A stretch of DNA of 64,000 nucleotides, from the NCBI GenBank assembly GCA_905147135.1, contig LR990041.1, forward strand, positions 20,087,907-20,151,906, in the 5' to 3' direction. This DNA is from Blastobasis lacticolella (Eukaryota > Arthropoda > Insecta > Lepidoptera > Blastobasidae). Shown piece by piece: positions 42,995 to 55,155 of the stretch; the first letter of the stretch is position 1; every line of letters begins with the position of its first letter. The notes under the pieces were generated by a model. That model did no database searches. It had not been told where the DNA came from and saw only the letters and a program-made list of their open reading frames with translations. The position numbers and the translations under genes are program-made.

Positions 42995-43215
42995 TAGATA
43001 ACCCCCGACCAATTTTACATTTCATCAAATATTTTCTAAAGTATTGAACCGATTTTATTGAAACAAAGCTAAGAACCATCTCAATTAAACTGGCTATCAA
43101 GAAGAGGAAACCGCTTCCAAATCGGTTTATCCGTTTTGGAGCTACAATGCCGCAGACAGGCACACAGCCACAGATACACACGTTATACTTATAACACCTC
43201 TCGGCGTTTAAACGT
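42995..43215 (-). repeat. R2 copy
   Basis: 'accatctcaattaaactggc' through 'gatacacacgttatacttat'. Confidence 0.65.
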
Positions 43216-43537
43216 CAAAAACCAAACTGAAGTTGTCGCCTGAAACTACATAATAACCACTTGGAGGCCACGAACATTGTTGGCGTTACAAAGAAAAATT
43301 TCCGTAGAAAAATAAACCGGTCACACACTTTACCTGTTGTTGGGGCGGCCTTGTGCTTCTTGCACGCGACCAGCTAACCCAGGTTGGCGAACTACGCCAT
43401 TATTAGCCGGCAAAATGAGGCAACGACTAAGTATAAGGCTACGTCTGCACTGACAGCGGTGGCTTGCTTGGTGCCTATTGTAGAGTCTAGCTAGAGAGCT
43501 AGTAGCGAAGGCGCGAAACGCGGCCGGCCAGTTGCGG

Positions 43538-43636
43538 TACGCTGTCCTAATTGGCAAAAGTCGTGCGACCCTGGACGTAGATAGTCGCTCGACCAATAGG
43601 AGACCTCAAAACCGCCCGTTGCCATTAGGGCAGCGC
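43538..43636. mobile_element. MITE family D, second copy
   Basis: 'cgctgtcctaattggcaaaa' at the left and 'gttgccattagggcagcgct' at the right; matches 11719-11855 including 'gaccaatag-agacctc-aaaccgcccg'. Confidence 0.7.
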
Positions 43637-43639
43637 TTT

Positions 43640-44500
43640 AGACTGAGCTGACAGTTGAAGGTGTCGCATACGCGAATTTTCAAAGTTCGCTATTGCTTTA
43701 TACAGCAACAGGCTTTGTTCTAGAGTGAAGTATCGCTTGGATCGGTTAAGCACGCCAAGGTATGGTTCATTTTACTTCGCTGCCCCTCTAGGCGACTAGC
43801 AAGACTAGCTAGAATCTAGACGCTAAACAAGCCACATGTCAGTGTAGCTGTAGCCTTAGTTTAGGTTATTATAATTATCTACATATACCTACCAACATCT
43901 AGATAATTATGATATAGCAGATTGTTATTATGTTGACTATTTCTTATTGCTAATGACCAAGAGCAAAAAGGAGGAGAAAAAGTAAGGGAAAGAACCCTGA
44001 TTTATAAAAGACAGGTTTGAGTTTGAGTTGGAACAGGTTTTTGCAGTCAAGAAATCGATCTTCAGCCTCGTCTGAAGTTTGTTTGGTTCATTCTGAAGAT
44101 GATGATTTGTGGTAGTGTAACTGTACGTTGCATTTTCATTATAAGTAAATATCTTGTTGTTCTAATAACTTCTGGTAGGTTTTTATCCACTACAAGATTG
44201 TAAAAAGTCAACTATGTAAGTATGTTAGATTATTAAAAGTGCTATCAAAATATTGGTAACCGTATTAAATCTGACTAAACCACATACAATGTAATTTAAC
44301 GCTTTATGTATCGAAGAAACACTAGCATTATATTCAGTCAGGTTAGGGTTGTGTTGTGATAAAGTGACTCCAATAACTCACATCAGTAACGCGTTGCTTA
44401 ACAATTCACAAGTCATTAGCGTTCTACAATACAGTGAATTAAGTACACTATGGTCACTTCTCGCCGATCAACAAATTACGTAGGAAACAAATGTCTACTA
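43640..44500. other. Gene-free stretch
   Basis: No ORF of note and no recognised repeat. Confidence 0.4.
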
Positions 44501-44509
44501 ATGCCTTCC

Positions 44510-44705
44510 TTCGCCAGGCACGGGAAGGAGAGGCCGGCCCAAGAAACACTGGCTTGATATCGTTAATGATGACATACGTGCTAACTAACTCACCGAATAC
44601 CGAGCGAATTGGACAAGAAGTAGGAATTCGGACCGCGGGTCCTCACGCGCCGCGCAAGAGCACAACCGAGATTGATGACGCCATTGATGATTGACGATGA
44701 TGACA
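44510..44705 (+). mobile_element. LINE 3'-end fragment (family E)
   Basis: 'GRPRKHWLDIVNDDIRAN' then 'LTEYRANWTRSR' with a GATGATGA tail, the end of an RTE/jockey-like ORF2. Confidence 0.6.
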
Positions 44706-44794
44706 CAAACAAGACGAGGATGATGATGGATGAAGTACATAAGGATTGAATCTGATGTCGATCCTGCAACGCAATCTCAGTTTAACGTAGCTTT

Positions 44795-44920
44795 AGCCTT
44801 GACATGATCCAGAATTTGGTAGACTAGGTAATCACAGTGGAGGGACTCCCCAGACTGACCAGATTGGTTACACATTCAGTCCCCCGAATGGGCAGATTTC
44901 ATCACGATGTTTACAAGATG
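44795..44920 (-). mobile_element. SINE S1 fragment
   Basis: 'ccttgacatgatccagaatt' and 'ggtaatcacagtggaggg'. Confidence 0.7.
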
Positions 44921-45044
44921 ATGATGATTAATACAGTGAAATACATAACGCTTGTGTTGGTGCCGATCATACAAAGGAGTCTCGGCTTAAGGTAGCTTTA
45001 GTCCTTCAGATAATATACCATACATTTATGATAATATTAGGTAA

Positions 45045-47545
45045 TATAATCACTTTATTGATAAAATAATTTACATTTATAATAACAATATACACTAATA
45101 CCTACATCTAAAATACCAAAAATATATACAGTAATACATATAAAATATACTAAACTAAACCCTTATAAGATATAAATATTTTATTATCTAACTAAACTAA
45201 ATTAAAAAAGATGTAAAAAACCAGGGCCACGCGGTAAGGTGCCCATCATGGCGGCGGCATTCCCGCGCTGGATGGCGATACTTAACCGCTGCGCGAGAAA
45301 GCTGCCGGCACGTGAGTCACCCGTCGCCTCCCTGAGCCGCTTACCAAGCTCCATGAAGAGCGAGTGTGCGCCCGGGCGACAAACTCGTATTGGGCGCCGA
45401 GACAACTGTACTTGCCCACCTTCGAGCGCTCTCGTATCTCAGCCACCGCGCCAGCCCGTTTAGCGGTGGCCGGAAGATAGGTCGCAGCTAGTGTGTCGGC
45501 GCACGTGGCGTCCCACACCAGCGGGCGACCCATCCTCCATGGTATCATAGACATCCCGTCAGGTCTCTTGCCATCGTCCCGTGCAATGTGTTGAGGTTCC
45601 AGGATTGCGGGGACGTTGGCGCTGACGAGAGACCGTCGCAGGATGTCATTGATCGCGGCGTGACGGGAGAGGCGGCCAGCGCTCGAAGAACAGGCAAGCC
45701 CATGGTGACCGAGGCGGTCAACACTCGCTCCACAAGAAGCACAACTATGCTCGATACAAACCTCGGCTCCCAGCCGGAGACCGATGGCGAGACGGAGAGT
45801 GGTCGGGTCGATGAAAGTGCCGGTGTTGGGGGATGGGTAAGCGAGGAGCCAGTGCCCGGATTCTGGTCTGGCAACTGCTTCCAGCCTGGCGCGGTCTTTT
45901 AAAGATGGTGAGATATTAATAAGGGTGTCTAATATGACTTGAGAAGAAATGTTGTCCCAGGCCTTTTGAATTTTGGGCGTGGGAGGAAAATTTGGGCTCG
46001 GTCCAGCTAGCCAGGCAGTTTCAGCCTCCGCCAAGCACGCGACCTCACAGTTTGTAGCCGCGGGGGCTTTAAGAATATTACCTGTGAGGTTGGACGAGCT
46101 ATAGATAGAGGACAGAAATGCAGGCAGTGCTACACTAGAGATTTTGCGGGTTCCCAGGCCACCATACCTAATTGGCAGGGAGGCCTGGGTCCATGCATGC
46201 TCGCTGAGTCTGATATTTGTGATGGATTCAATTTGGAATTTTATTACATTATCTAAGTGTTGGGTTAGTACAGGGAATTTCCACACTGGGCAGCAGCGGA
46301 GCAGGTAAGTAAATTTAGGAACGAAAAGACAAAACTTCAGTATGAAGAGGGCAGAATGGCTGCTAATTTTAAGGAGGCGGTCCGAAAATTCATTAAATTT
46401 AGAAATCGAACTTGTTAGTAGCGGTGGAATGGCCTCGTCGGAGCCAAGAAGGCTCAGACTGTCTTTTGTGAGTATTTTTATGTTTGGGGCTACGCTATTA
46501 AAATTTTGGATTATGGATTGTGCCAAGGTTAAGTCTATTTTTTCAGAAATGAAGAGTTCACATTTGTTAAAATTTAGTTCCAAACCAATGAGGTCAAAAT
46601 TGTGTTTTACCATTTCTAAATCAGGACAGTCTGAGCATCCCCAGCTATGGTACCGTCGTCCAGGTACCATACATTTAATTTTGATTTGACACTGTGGATT
46701 ATCGAATTGATGGCCAAACTGAAGATCGCTGGACCGAGTGGATCACTGGCTGATAATTCTTCTGTGAGTGTGTATGTCACTGAACTTCTCTCAAACGACT
46801 GGACCGATTTTGATGAAATTTTTTGTGTGTGTTCAAGGAGATCTGGGAATGGTTTAGATTCACAATTTTGTAAAAAAAGTTTGAAATTTTCAAGTTAAAG
46901 ACGTGTAGACAGGACAACGTCTGTCGGGTCCGCTAGTAAAATTATAAATCTCCGGAACATGCAGTTTAATTTTATTCAGGAGGGTGTCCGTGTTTACCGA
47001 ATTAAAAGCATTTTTTACATCTAATTTAAGTATCACCTCGCACAGATCGTCTTGCGTGAAGGTGCGTACGGCATGGACCGTTGCCTCGCAGCCTCCGCGG
47101 GTTCCGAAGCCAACCTGTACGGGTTCGAAAAGAGACTGGAATTTAGAACGAGTTAGCCGAACACAAATTTTGGCAGCCAATCGCCGCAGGGTGGAACCTA
47201 CAGCGATCGGTCGTACGCCACCGTCTTTCTTAGTCAGGGCTATTAAATTAGCCCCGTATAGGATCGGTGTCACTTCCTGGCACACATTCCCCTCTAGCAT
47301 GACATTCACCAGCCCGGTTAGGGCTGAGATGACGTGGTCGCTGGCCATGCCCACACCGTGGCTAGTGAGGTCCTTGAGGTGTTGAGGGGAGATGCCATCC
47401 AGACCGGACGCCGAACCTGCCGGAAAGGTGGCGATGGCGGCAACAACATCTTCCTCTTTGGCGCGGAGACATGTTGCGATGTCAGATGGGGGGTCTACAA
47501 AAGGGGGGCAGGAAGGGCCTGGGGGGTGTTTGGATTGTAGTGCGT
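45045..47545 (-). pseudogene. YLDD-type LINE reverse transcriptase relic, split by a Helitron
   Basis: Minus-strand pieces in order: 'AGSASGLDGISPQHLKDL', 'KKDGGVRPIAVGSTLRRLAA', 'GFGTRGGCEATVHAVRTF', 'LKLDVKNAFNSVN', then the insertion 46753-46936, then 'SDPLGPAIFSLAIN', the catalytic 'WYLDDGTIAGDAQTVL', a frameshift, a long C-terminal domain (45282-46620), another frameshift, and 'AGSFLAQRLSIAIQRGNAAA'. The RT catalytic box is YLDD rather than FADD, and K-D-V-K-N-A-F-N is its motif A, so it is a different LINE lineage from the element at 1735-6191. No endonuclease was recognised. The 3' UTR and end are at about 45045-45200. Confidence 0.8.
46753..46936 (+). mobile_element. Helitron-like element interrupting the RT relic
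   Basis: Ends 'cgtctgtcgggtccgCTAG' followed by T; the body matches the reverse complement of 23788-23982. The 5' TC end is truncated or diverged. Confidence 0.7.
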
Positions 47546-47754
47546 TGGCGGATTTTTATGATTATGCTGTACGCCTTGACAGTTTGTTTGATTCTACCAA
47601 ACTTAACTTGTAACCAAACAAAGTAATACGTAAGTAACCAGTTTTCAAATAGGTACTCGAAAACAAAGTATTCTGGCTAAACCTGTTATGAACCTCAGTT
47701 GCCTAGGCACTCGAACGATTATAGGTAAGGTCAAGGTCTTTGCGAGTTCTACTT

Positions 47755-47860
47755 AGACGACCTGAGTCGTTCAGTTGGTTAACTACATTCGTCTGTCACA
47801 CAGAGGTCCCGCGTTCGATGCCCGGCCGAGCAGAAATTTAAATGATGAATTCTGTTACAT
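47755..47860 (+). mobile_element. SINE S2 (tRNA-Gly-like)
   Basis: 'gacctgagtcgttcagttgg', 'cacagaggtcccgcgttcga' and 'tgcccggccgagcagaaa'. Confidence 0.65.
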
Positions 47861-48114
47861 TCATTTTTATTTATTTACTGGCGGTTGGACTCTGCCAAAC
47901 GTGTAGAATCGCTTGGATGTTGTCGCGAAAAAGATTGGACGCCATCTTGTCATTAATTAGTCTATGGGTCACTTTTTATCTATTTCTGCTGCTTAATTAA
48001 CCTCGCATCGTTGCTATCCGGTTCAAGGGTTAAGGTGCACTCTTTTTCTTTAACGATAACCCATTGCATCCGACCCGAGCTTGTAAAAACTATCATTATC
48101 TTTGGCATTATCAC

Positions 48115-48290
48115 CGTCGTTATTGTCGCAGTTGTGCTCTCGCGCACAAGAGCCCAGGGCCCACCTTGACCATGATCCAGGATTTGGCAGATCAGGTGGA
48201 GCGACTGCCATATAATCTCCGTTACCCTTTTAATAGAGGAACCTGACCAGTTTGGGTCATGGTTACACATGCAGTCGCCTGAATTGTAAA
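48115..48290 (-). mobile_element. SINE S1 fragment
   Basis: 'gttgtgctctcgcgcacaag' and 'ccttgaccatgatccaggat'. Confidence 0.75.
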
Positions 48291-48714
48291 AGTAACTACG
48301 TTTGTTGTTCTAGATTCAAACGTAGCTCTATCATAGACAATGATCAACTACTTACCACTATCCCTTGCCAAAGGCCAAGCCATACTTTCTGACCAAAATG
48401 TAGAGTATGTAGAGTTAGGCTTTGTAGAGGTATGAAAATGGCTCTTCTGAGATCTGATAACTTATTCACAGTGAAATTGTTAAGAGCTTATGAGGCTTGG
48501 CTAATCAAATTTACATGAAATGTTTTTGGGGGTATATGTAATAAGCAGTTGCAGCATTTTCATACGATCTTTAAAACAGCTGTATACTAACTTTTTAATA
48601 ATTAAAACACTAGTGTCAAACATTTGTCAGCGTCTGACAACAATGTCGGAGCCGCAGCAATGCTCGGCAAGTGTGGCGTGATGCTGCACAAGGGGCAAGA
48701 GGACAACCACTTCT

Positions 48715-48905
48715 CAAAATTCAAAATTCAAAATTTCTTTATTGATTAGGACATTAAATATCTCTTTCAATCGTCAAAAAGGAAGGGTAGGAAAGTAGGA
48801 AGGAAACACACAGTGACACACTGACCGCCCTATGGCCGTAGATAAACGTATCCCTCGCCAACCACGACCGAACCGTGCTCGACAATGCCAGGCAGAGCCG
48901 GAACG
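48715..48905 (-). mobile_element. LINE tail (family K)
   Basis: Inverted copy of 37430-37620: 'ttctttattgattaggacat' and 'gctcgacaatgccaggcaga'. Confidence 0.65.
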
Positions 48906-49059
48906 CTATATTAAATTATATAGGTATGTCTAGTATAATTAAGAAAAACCACCTAAAACTACAGCAAGAGTTTAAGCCATCTCTTTAAGCCATCGTCCGA
49001 AGCCTTCGTACCTCGTCAACTATTCTGTACCAGCATTATAAGGTTGTTACGGGGTCGGC

Positions 49060-49175
49060 AACGCGTGGGTGATGCCCCTGGTATTGCAAACGTCCATAGG
49101 CTGTGGTGCCTGCGTACCATCAGGTACCTGCGTACCTTGTGTGCCACCTTAGTGGTATAAAAAAAAATACAGTCC
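49060..49175 (+). mobile_element. LINE family J tail
   Basis: 'gtgatgcccctggtattgca', 'ccataggctgtggtgcctgc', then 'ttagtggtat' and poly-A. Confidence 0.6.
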
Positions 49176-49544
49176 ACTGAAGTTTTCATTTATTAGTCCC
49201 GTAGGACTCTGACACTTTGAATACCCCTTTTTTATGCAAAGTGTTCAAAATTAATATTAAATTACAACTCTAAGAAGATGTTATGTCCGAGTTTTCTATA
49301 GTCCGTCAAGTTTATGTTGTACCGTGTCAAGTGTCAGTACCTACCTACTGTATTTCGTTTCAGACGAAGTGTTTTGACGTCCGTAACACTTACACTCATG
49401 CTCTCTGCATGAGCAAGCCGCAAAAGAATGCCATTCTCTATCTTACACACATCCTTATATCCGTATATTTAATACTATGAATAAATAAATAAAAAAAAAA
49501 AAAATGTATGATAAATAAATATGAATATGAATATGAATAAAGTC

Positions 49545-49870
49545 TGCGAGGGCGCCGTAGGTAATCCTACGTCATCAAGTACAAGAACAATTCCACTTTG
49601 TAGCGGTAGTAGACTTTAAGGAGACTTTGACTTTTGACATAAACATATGCTTTTCTTAGCGATAGTACTGACTTATCCTCTTGTGTGGGTTCTAGAAGGT
49701 TCTAGAAGTAAAAAAGTCTGCCTCAAATCCTCTTGGCAGTTTCGCTTTTTAGCCTCATTATTTGTAGTCATAAAAAAGAAAAGTGAAATTAAAGCACCTA
49801 AATGTAAAAAATAAAATTGTGCCAGGTTGTGCACGGGCCGGCCAACGTTTTGTAGGTCTCCTAAATTTCT
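49545..49870. mobile_element. MITE family F copy
   Basis: 'ctgcgagggcgccgtaggta' through 'aggttgtgcacgggccgg' and 'ttttgtaggtctcctaaatt'. The right terminal repeat is missing. Confidence 0.65.
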
Positions 49871-50105
49871 ACACATCATCACCACCACAGCCCATAACAG
49901 TCCACTGCAGGACTTCGGGCCTCTCCCACGAAAGGGGAGGTCATTGCCATAATCTCCACGCTTGGCAGGCGGGTTGGAGATCGCAGTGCAGTTGATGTAA
50001 ATCTACCCAGAAAGATGCTGCTGCCCACCTTTCGGATTTGTCCCTTAGTCGCCTCTTACGACACCCACGGGAAGAGATGGAGTGAAGCTATTCTTTGAGA
50101 CAAAA
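49865..50105 (-). mobile_element. LINE 3' UTR tail (family A)
   Basis: Reverse complement of 38100-38360; starts at the 'catcatcacc' end of the tail. Confidence 0.75.
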
Positions 50106-50339
50106 TTGATTTTTTCTCATACTCGATACCTACAGCACCCTTACAGTCTATTAATTCTCTTCCATTCGAATGGCAGAATATGCAAGAAGTAGGTTAATGA
50201 AGTAGAAATGAGTTGATTGAATTTAGTCAAAGATAAACAACGGGCTTCTCGTAAATAACGGAAAACCCGAAACAAAAGCGTACTACTTCACGTAAGCGAA
50301 TAGGTCTACACAAGTTATTAACCGCAAATGTACTCAGAT

Positions 50340-50740
50340 GCAGTGTTACCAGCAGTAGTTTCCAATAAAGTACGTCCGGGCTCCTAAAATAGTACGAAAA
50401 TGGCTTAAAAGGTACGGTTTACCTTTTCTTCTATTTGATCGGCCTTGACTTGATTTAGTTGAATTATAGACAAAAAAAACGGCGTTATTTTAACAAGACA
50501 AGACCTTATTTACTCGCCGGTGATGCCAGTGTACAAAAACACGTCAAAATCAACCCTTCCTTATTCATTCCTTCATTATTTTATGGTATTTTGCAAACAG
50601 GAAAGGCTAAGTGACCACCCCCCTCAGCTAAATTTAGCATTTTGTAAAAACGTACTAAATAGTACGATGTGAGGCAAAGTACGCCAAAGGTACGACAGTC
50701 GGCCAAATAGTACGTAAATCGTACGATCTGGCAACGCTGC
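50340..50740. repeat. GTAC/TAGTACG-rich segment
   Basis: 'tagtacg' or 'gtacg' recurs at uneven spacing ('aatagtacgaaaatgg', 'ctaaatagtacgatg', 'ccaaatagtacgtaaatcgt'). No ORF. Possibly a decayed element. Confidence 0.4.
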
Positions 50741-51422
50741 CCAGATGACGCATCGCGACCACATTTTATATAAGTAGATACCTATTGGTTCACCAAAGAG
50801 ACTGGTTGATCTCGCGGCTTATGCAACGCCGCTTTGGTGCGTTCGGTGCAGTTGCACTCGGACGGCCGTCAACCGCGAAACCGAGTCGGTCATATTATTT
50901 ACAATAGGTAGATACCTATATGAATATTTACATTAAAACTTTTGATAATGTCAAATACCTATGTGTAACATCGGCGGGATAGGTAGCTTTTAAATCATCC
51001 CGGTTGACGTGTCTCCGAACGGTATTTAGAAAGAAAGAAAAAACATTTATTAACACAAACAATAACACCACAACATTGAAAAAGATACAAGGAAACATTA
51101 TAATACAATTCTAAGTATAACATAGATTACACAGTACCGACCTATCTACCATTGATCAGTAACCTATCTTGTGTAGTGTAATAGATAATGTGTTGTGGTG
51201 GTGTTTGTGTAAAAAGGACCTCACTCAGCTCAGTATCTTTTTTCTTTTTCTTCTCTGTTTGAATATATATTTTTAATTTAATTTTAAGAATTTTGTTCTG
51301 TGTGTTTGAGTGCATTAAATGTGTTTTACTTTTACATAATGCCCCGGCGTGAACCGGAGCGCTGGTTTTCAGTGAGACCTGCATTTAGGCAGTTAAGTAA
51401 CATGTTAGGTGTTGTCATTATT

Positions 51423-51600
51423 AATAATCATGATCCAATCTGGTCAGGTATCCCTGGTAGCAGGGTCGCGGAGGTCAGATGGCAGTCGCTTAACTGTAAT
51501 TACCTGATCTGCCAAATCCTGGAACATGGTCAAAGCGGATCGCGGGCCCTTGTGTGTGATAGTGCAGCCGGGACATTGACGCCAAGATGCTTTTTTATAA
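51423..51600 (+). mobile_element. SINE S1, 5'-truncated
   Basis: 'gatccaatctggtcaggtat' through 'gacattgacgccaagatg'. Confidence 0.75.
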
Positions 51601-51719
51601 TTATTTATGAAAATAATTACTTATATAATAGAATAATGAGTGATGATTTTATCACGTTCGTAAAATTGCACTGTGGGGTAACACAACAACACACGTACCA
51701 CTACTTGGCGGCAGAATAG

Positions 51720-52640
51720 ATATCTGTCAGATGCAAAAGCTAGCAGGGGCGATATTCAGTCTTGTCGAGGGGCCATGGTTGGTCGCTTGAACGAGGCTCT
51801 CAAGGCAGTGTCCGATTGGGGCGAAGCCAACAAAGTGTCGTTCAACGCCACCAAAACACAGGCGTGGTTGTTTTCCGCTAAACGGAGTCCATTCCATCTA
51901 GCTCCGACTTTCCGGGGTGTGTCTGTGGAAATTACCGACAACCTACAGCTCCTGGGTGTTGAGCTATAAACCAATCTCAACTTTGGACAGTACATCGAAT
52001 CAAAAGCCAAGACTGCTGCAAAAAAACTTGGAATCCTCTCGAAGGTCAAGCGGTATTTCACTTCAAGGCAGTTGCTTCAATTATATCAAGCACAAGTCCG
52101 ATCTTGCATGGAGTACTGCTGCCACCTCTGGGATGGATCAGCCAAATACCAACTGGCTGCTTTGGATTCAGTGGAAAAACGGGCAATGAGATTAATTTGT
52201 GATCAGCAGGTAATTAAGGCTAAGCTGCAGAGCCTCGAGCATCGGCGTAGGGTTGCGCGTTTGTCGGTTTTCTACAGGTTGCACTTCGGAGAGTGTGCCG
52301 AGCGGAATGAGCAGAAACTGAAGCAGTTGCACGACCTCATTCCGCCGGCCCCCTTCCGCCATCGGGAGACGCGATACGGGCGAGCGCTTCATCCTTATGT
52401 CGTGGATCTTCCAACTATCCGCACGAGCCGCTTTGGCTCGACTTTTATAATGCGTACGGCTAAGGAGTGGAATGCGTTGCCTGCGAGTGTGTTCCCTGAT
52501 AAATATAATGTGGATGCCTTCAAGGCTAGAGTGAATAGGCTGTTCCTAGACAGGCATGCTCCATCATAGACCGCATCGTCACTTACCACCAGGTGAGGTG
52601 GCGGTCAAATGCCTGGCTAGTTAAGTAATAAAAAAAATAC
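51720..52640 (+). pseudogene. 5'-truncated jockey-like LINE, ORF2 C-terminus
   Basis: 'LNEALKAVSDWGEANKVSFN' begins after the RT core. The frame is broken by a stop after GVEL (51967), then continues 'KLGILSKVKRYFTSRQLLQL', 'VEKRAMRLI', 'FRHRETRYGRALHPYVVDLP' and 'AKEWNALPASVFPD' to a stop at 52567. The 3' UTR ends in poly-A near 52640. The catalytic domain is absent. Confidence 0.8.
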
Positions 52641-52904
52641 GTATTCAGGAGGATTGCGGAGGCTTATGACCGATAGTAGTAAACTCAGGCGACTCCTACG
52701 TTGGCACCTTAAGATATTCCTAAACACTTAGGAGTCATAAAATCAGTGTCATAAGGATAAGGGTGACTTAGCGAGTCTAGTATTTTTAATGCTTTTCTTG
52801 ATAGGAATATTTTAAATCGACTTGAGCGTCGTTAAAATTTAGTGCAATCGGATATTAGACTTCAACCATGTGTACCCAAATGAGTGTGTTCAAAATATTC
52901 AGCG

Positions 52905-53215
52905 GTTGTGCTCTCGCGCACGAGGGCACCGCCTTAAACATGATCCAAGATTTGGCAGATCAGATAATTACAGTGGAGTGGCTGCCATCTAACCTCCTTG
53001 AACATGCTACAAGGGGAACCTGACCAGATTGGAACATTTAGTCGCCTGAAGATGCAAGTTTCATCACGATGTTGTCCCTCACCGTAAGAGCATCGGTTAG
53101 CATTCAACGTTAGATAGTTAGTGTTCAGCTAATGTTCATAACTCAGAAAAGAGTGATTGGTAGATACCTCTCGCTTACGAGTCGGATTCCACCACTCGGC
53201 CACCGACGTTCCACC
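52905..53215 (-). mobile_element. SINE S1, near full length
   Basis: From 'ggttgtgctctcgcgcacga' to the antisense head 'ccaccactcggccaccgacg'. Confidence 0.8.
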
Positions 53216-53529
53216 AACGAGTAATCTATTAAAAATGGTAAATTATCAGCTTTCCTCAGGTTGTCTCCCTCTACAGTAAATACAAACATGCGCAACTAGC
53301 ATATTTAATTACTTAATGTTTATACAGTTCGCAATTGGTGTATGTTTCGGATCCAATACTACAAGGCTAGCGTAATTTTAATCTAAAATCAACCAACGCA
53401 ACGTCACAATTTTCGTTGATTCCGAATAGTTCTTTCCTCTGTATCGCCATTCTTGCTGCCTATAATATGCAGAAAAATATAGAAATATGTTATTGTCTAG
53501 AACAAAATTGTAAAAAAACTTCCTGTTAA

Positions 53530-53700
53530 TTTTTTTAGGCACACGGGCGGTCCACCTGATGGTAAACAGCGTCCGTCGTCCAGGAAATCGAGCGCATAGA
53601 AAGTTTTTTTGTTGTAAATAAATAGACCAAGTATCAAGTGGGCTACCTGATGGAAGGCAGTTAGTGCTGCCTATAGACATTATCCCCGGAACACGTTGGC
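53530..53700 (-). mobile_element. LINE family J tail
   Basis: 'ggcacacgggcggtccacct', 'gtgggctacctgatggaagg', 'tagtgctgcctatagacatt'. Confidence 0.5.
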
Positions 53701-54249
53701 CTGATAACAAATAGGCAAATGCTAGACCCTAGACCCCTCCACCACAGGCACTATACCTCTACTGCCAAAGCCAGGGTTTCCTATGAAACACTTGATGAGA
53801 CCTTACCTACCGACAGGCATTCAATACCCACTATCTAAAATAATATTGTTTGGCTGCGGTACCTATTCTGTAAGGGGCAGGTACTTTTCGCAGTCAGCGA
53901 CTCCTACTCGAACTAGATATCCTGCTACGCCCTACCGCAACATGTTATCAAGCAGACAGGCCAAACAATGGAGTGGGAAGAGAGAAGGAACTGTGCTTGT
54001 TTTGAACTGTGTACTGTGAACAATTCTACCAGTGCATTCGGTGCTTGTGTACTGGCGTGGTATGATACATAGAGTACACTGAAAGTAACACGCTCCTGGC
54101 CGCTCATAAATGTTTGAATTTCAAATGTTTTATTTTTTTAAGCATATAAAAAATGGCAGCAGATCGCGTGTCAATTGTTTTTTATCACAAGTTGAAGTTC
54201 GTCGTCCGTAACAATAATTGAATTAACGCGAAAATATTTTTTGAGATGA

Positions 54250-54640
54250 TTTTTATGATTTTAAAAGTTCTCTGTCTCCGCCAGACTACACTGCTCGTCG
54301 TCAATTCTTTTGGGGGGTCAGCAAATCATTTGAGCACCGTAAGGTGTTGGTACGCAGAATTTGATCGTGGCCGTGGTTCTCTCATCAAGACGTTATTTTT
54401 GGCTTCTAAAAAGGTGAGCTAGTGATCCATCACGCACATAGTCAAGACCTGACACCATGGGATTTAGTTATTTTCCCAAAAATCAAAGATTTGTTGAGAG
54501 GCTTGACATTTACGAGCCCGAAAGAGGCCGTGATAGCTTTCAACCAGCACGAGAAATACATGCCCTCAGACCAATGGTCGTCATATTTTCAAATATGGTT
54601 TGACCGAATAAAAAGGGTTTAAAATGAAATGGAGAATACT
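54250..54640 (+). pseudogene. mariner-like transposase fossil with internal deletion
   Basis: 54300-54400 reads 'EHRKVLVRRI' and, in another frame, 'YAEFDRGRGSL' (N-terminal helix-turn-helix region). 54430-54610 reads 'HSQDLTPWDLVIFPKIKDLL', 'FTSPKEAVIAFNQH' and 'WSSYFQIWFDRIKRV', the C-terminus of a mariner transposase with a P-D-L-P-D-like catalytic region altered to Q-D-L-T-P-W-D. The middle, including the first two catalytic Asp residues, is missing. Confidence 0.7.
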
Positions 54641-54934
54641 TCGAAAAGCAGCAGATTCAAATATTACTTTACATGTAAATTGTTTTATTAATAAATTACG
54701 CCGAACTGTCAGTGTAACTTGGTAAGGCAACCAACAGCTGTACACATCAGCTGTTTCAGTATTTGTCAAGTTGTATGTATAAATTATTGAATCTTGTTAA
54801 TTTTATATACCTATTCCCGATTTTTAATTAGGTAGCAGGCAAGGCTAATCTACGTAATAATTAATTCAATATTTAAACATTTTTGTCACATTATAAAGTA
54901 TGCTCTAGGTAGGTAAGTGTTATTACTCTCGTAT

Positions 54935-55155
54935 AAGGTCCGCCGTCCGAGTCATAAGATTCCGGGTTCAAACTAAAGTGCCACTATGTAGGTAAACCAA
55001 TGACTCATTTCTGGGTTATGTACATTAGCTGAACACTAATTATCGTGATGGAACCTGCAGAGTCAGGCGACTGTACCATAACCATGAGCCAATATGGTTA
55101 CGGTTCCCTTGTTAACATATTCTTGAAGATCAGATGGCAGTCACTAATTTTATAT
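54935..55155 (+). mobile_element. SINE S1, decayed
   Basis: 'gtccgagtcataagattccg', 'ggttcaaact' (B box remnant), then the body to 'gatcagatggcagtcac'. Confidence 0.7.

Noticed and set aside
45588..45902. Plus-strand ORF of 104 codons and neighbours at 46342, 46984 and 47334
   Set aside because: They are shadows antisense to the conserved RT frames on the minus strand.
54422..54622. Host gene candidate
   Set aside because: The residues match a mariner transposase C-terminus, and the upstream half is broken.
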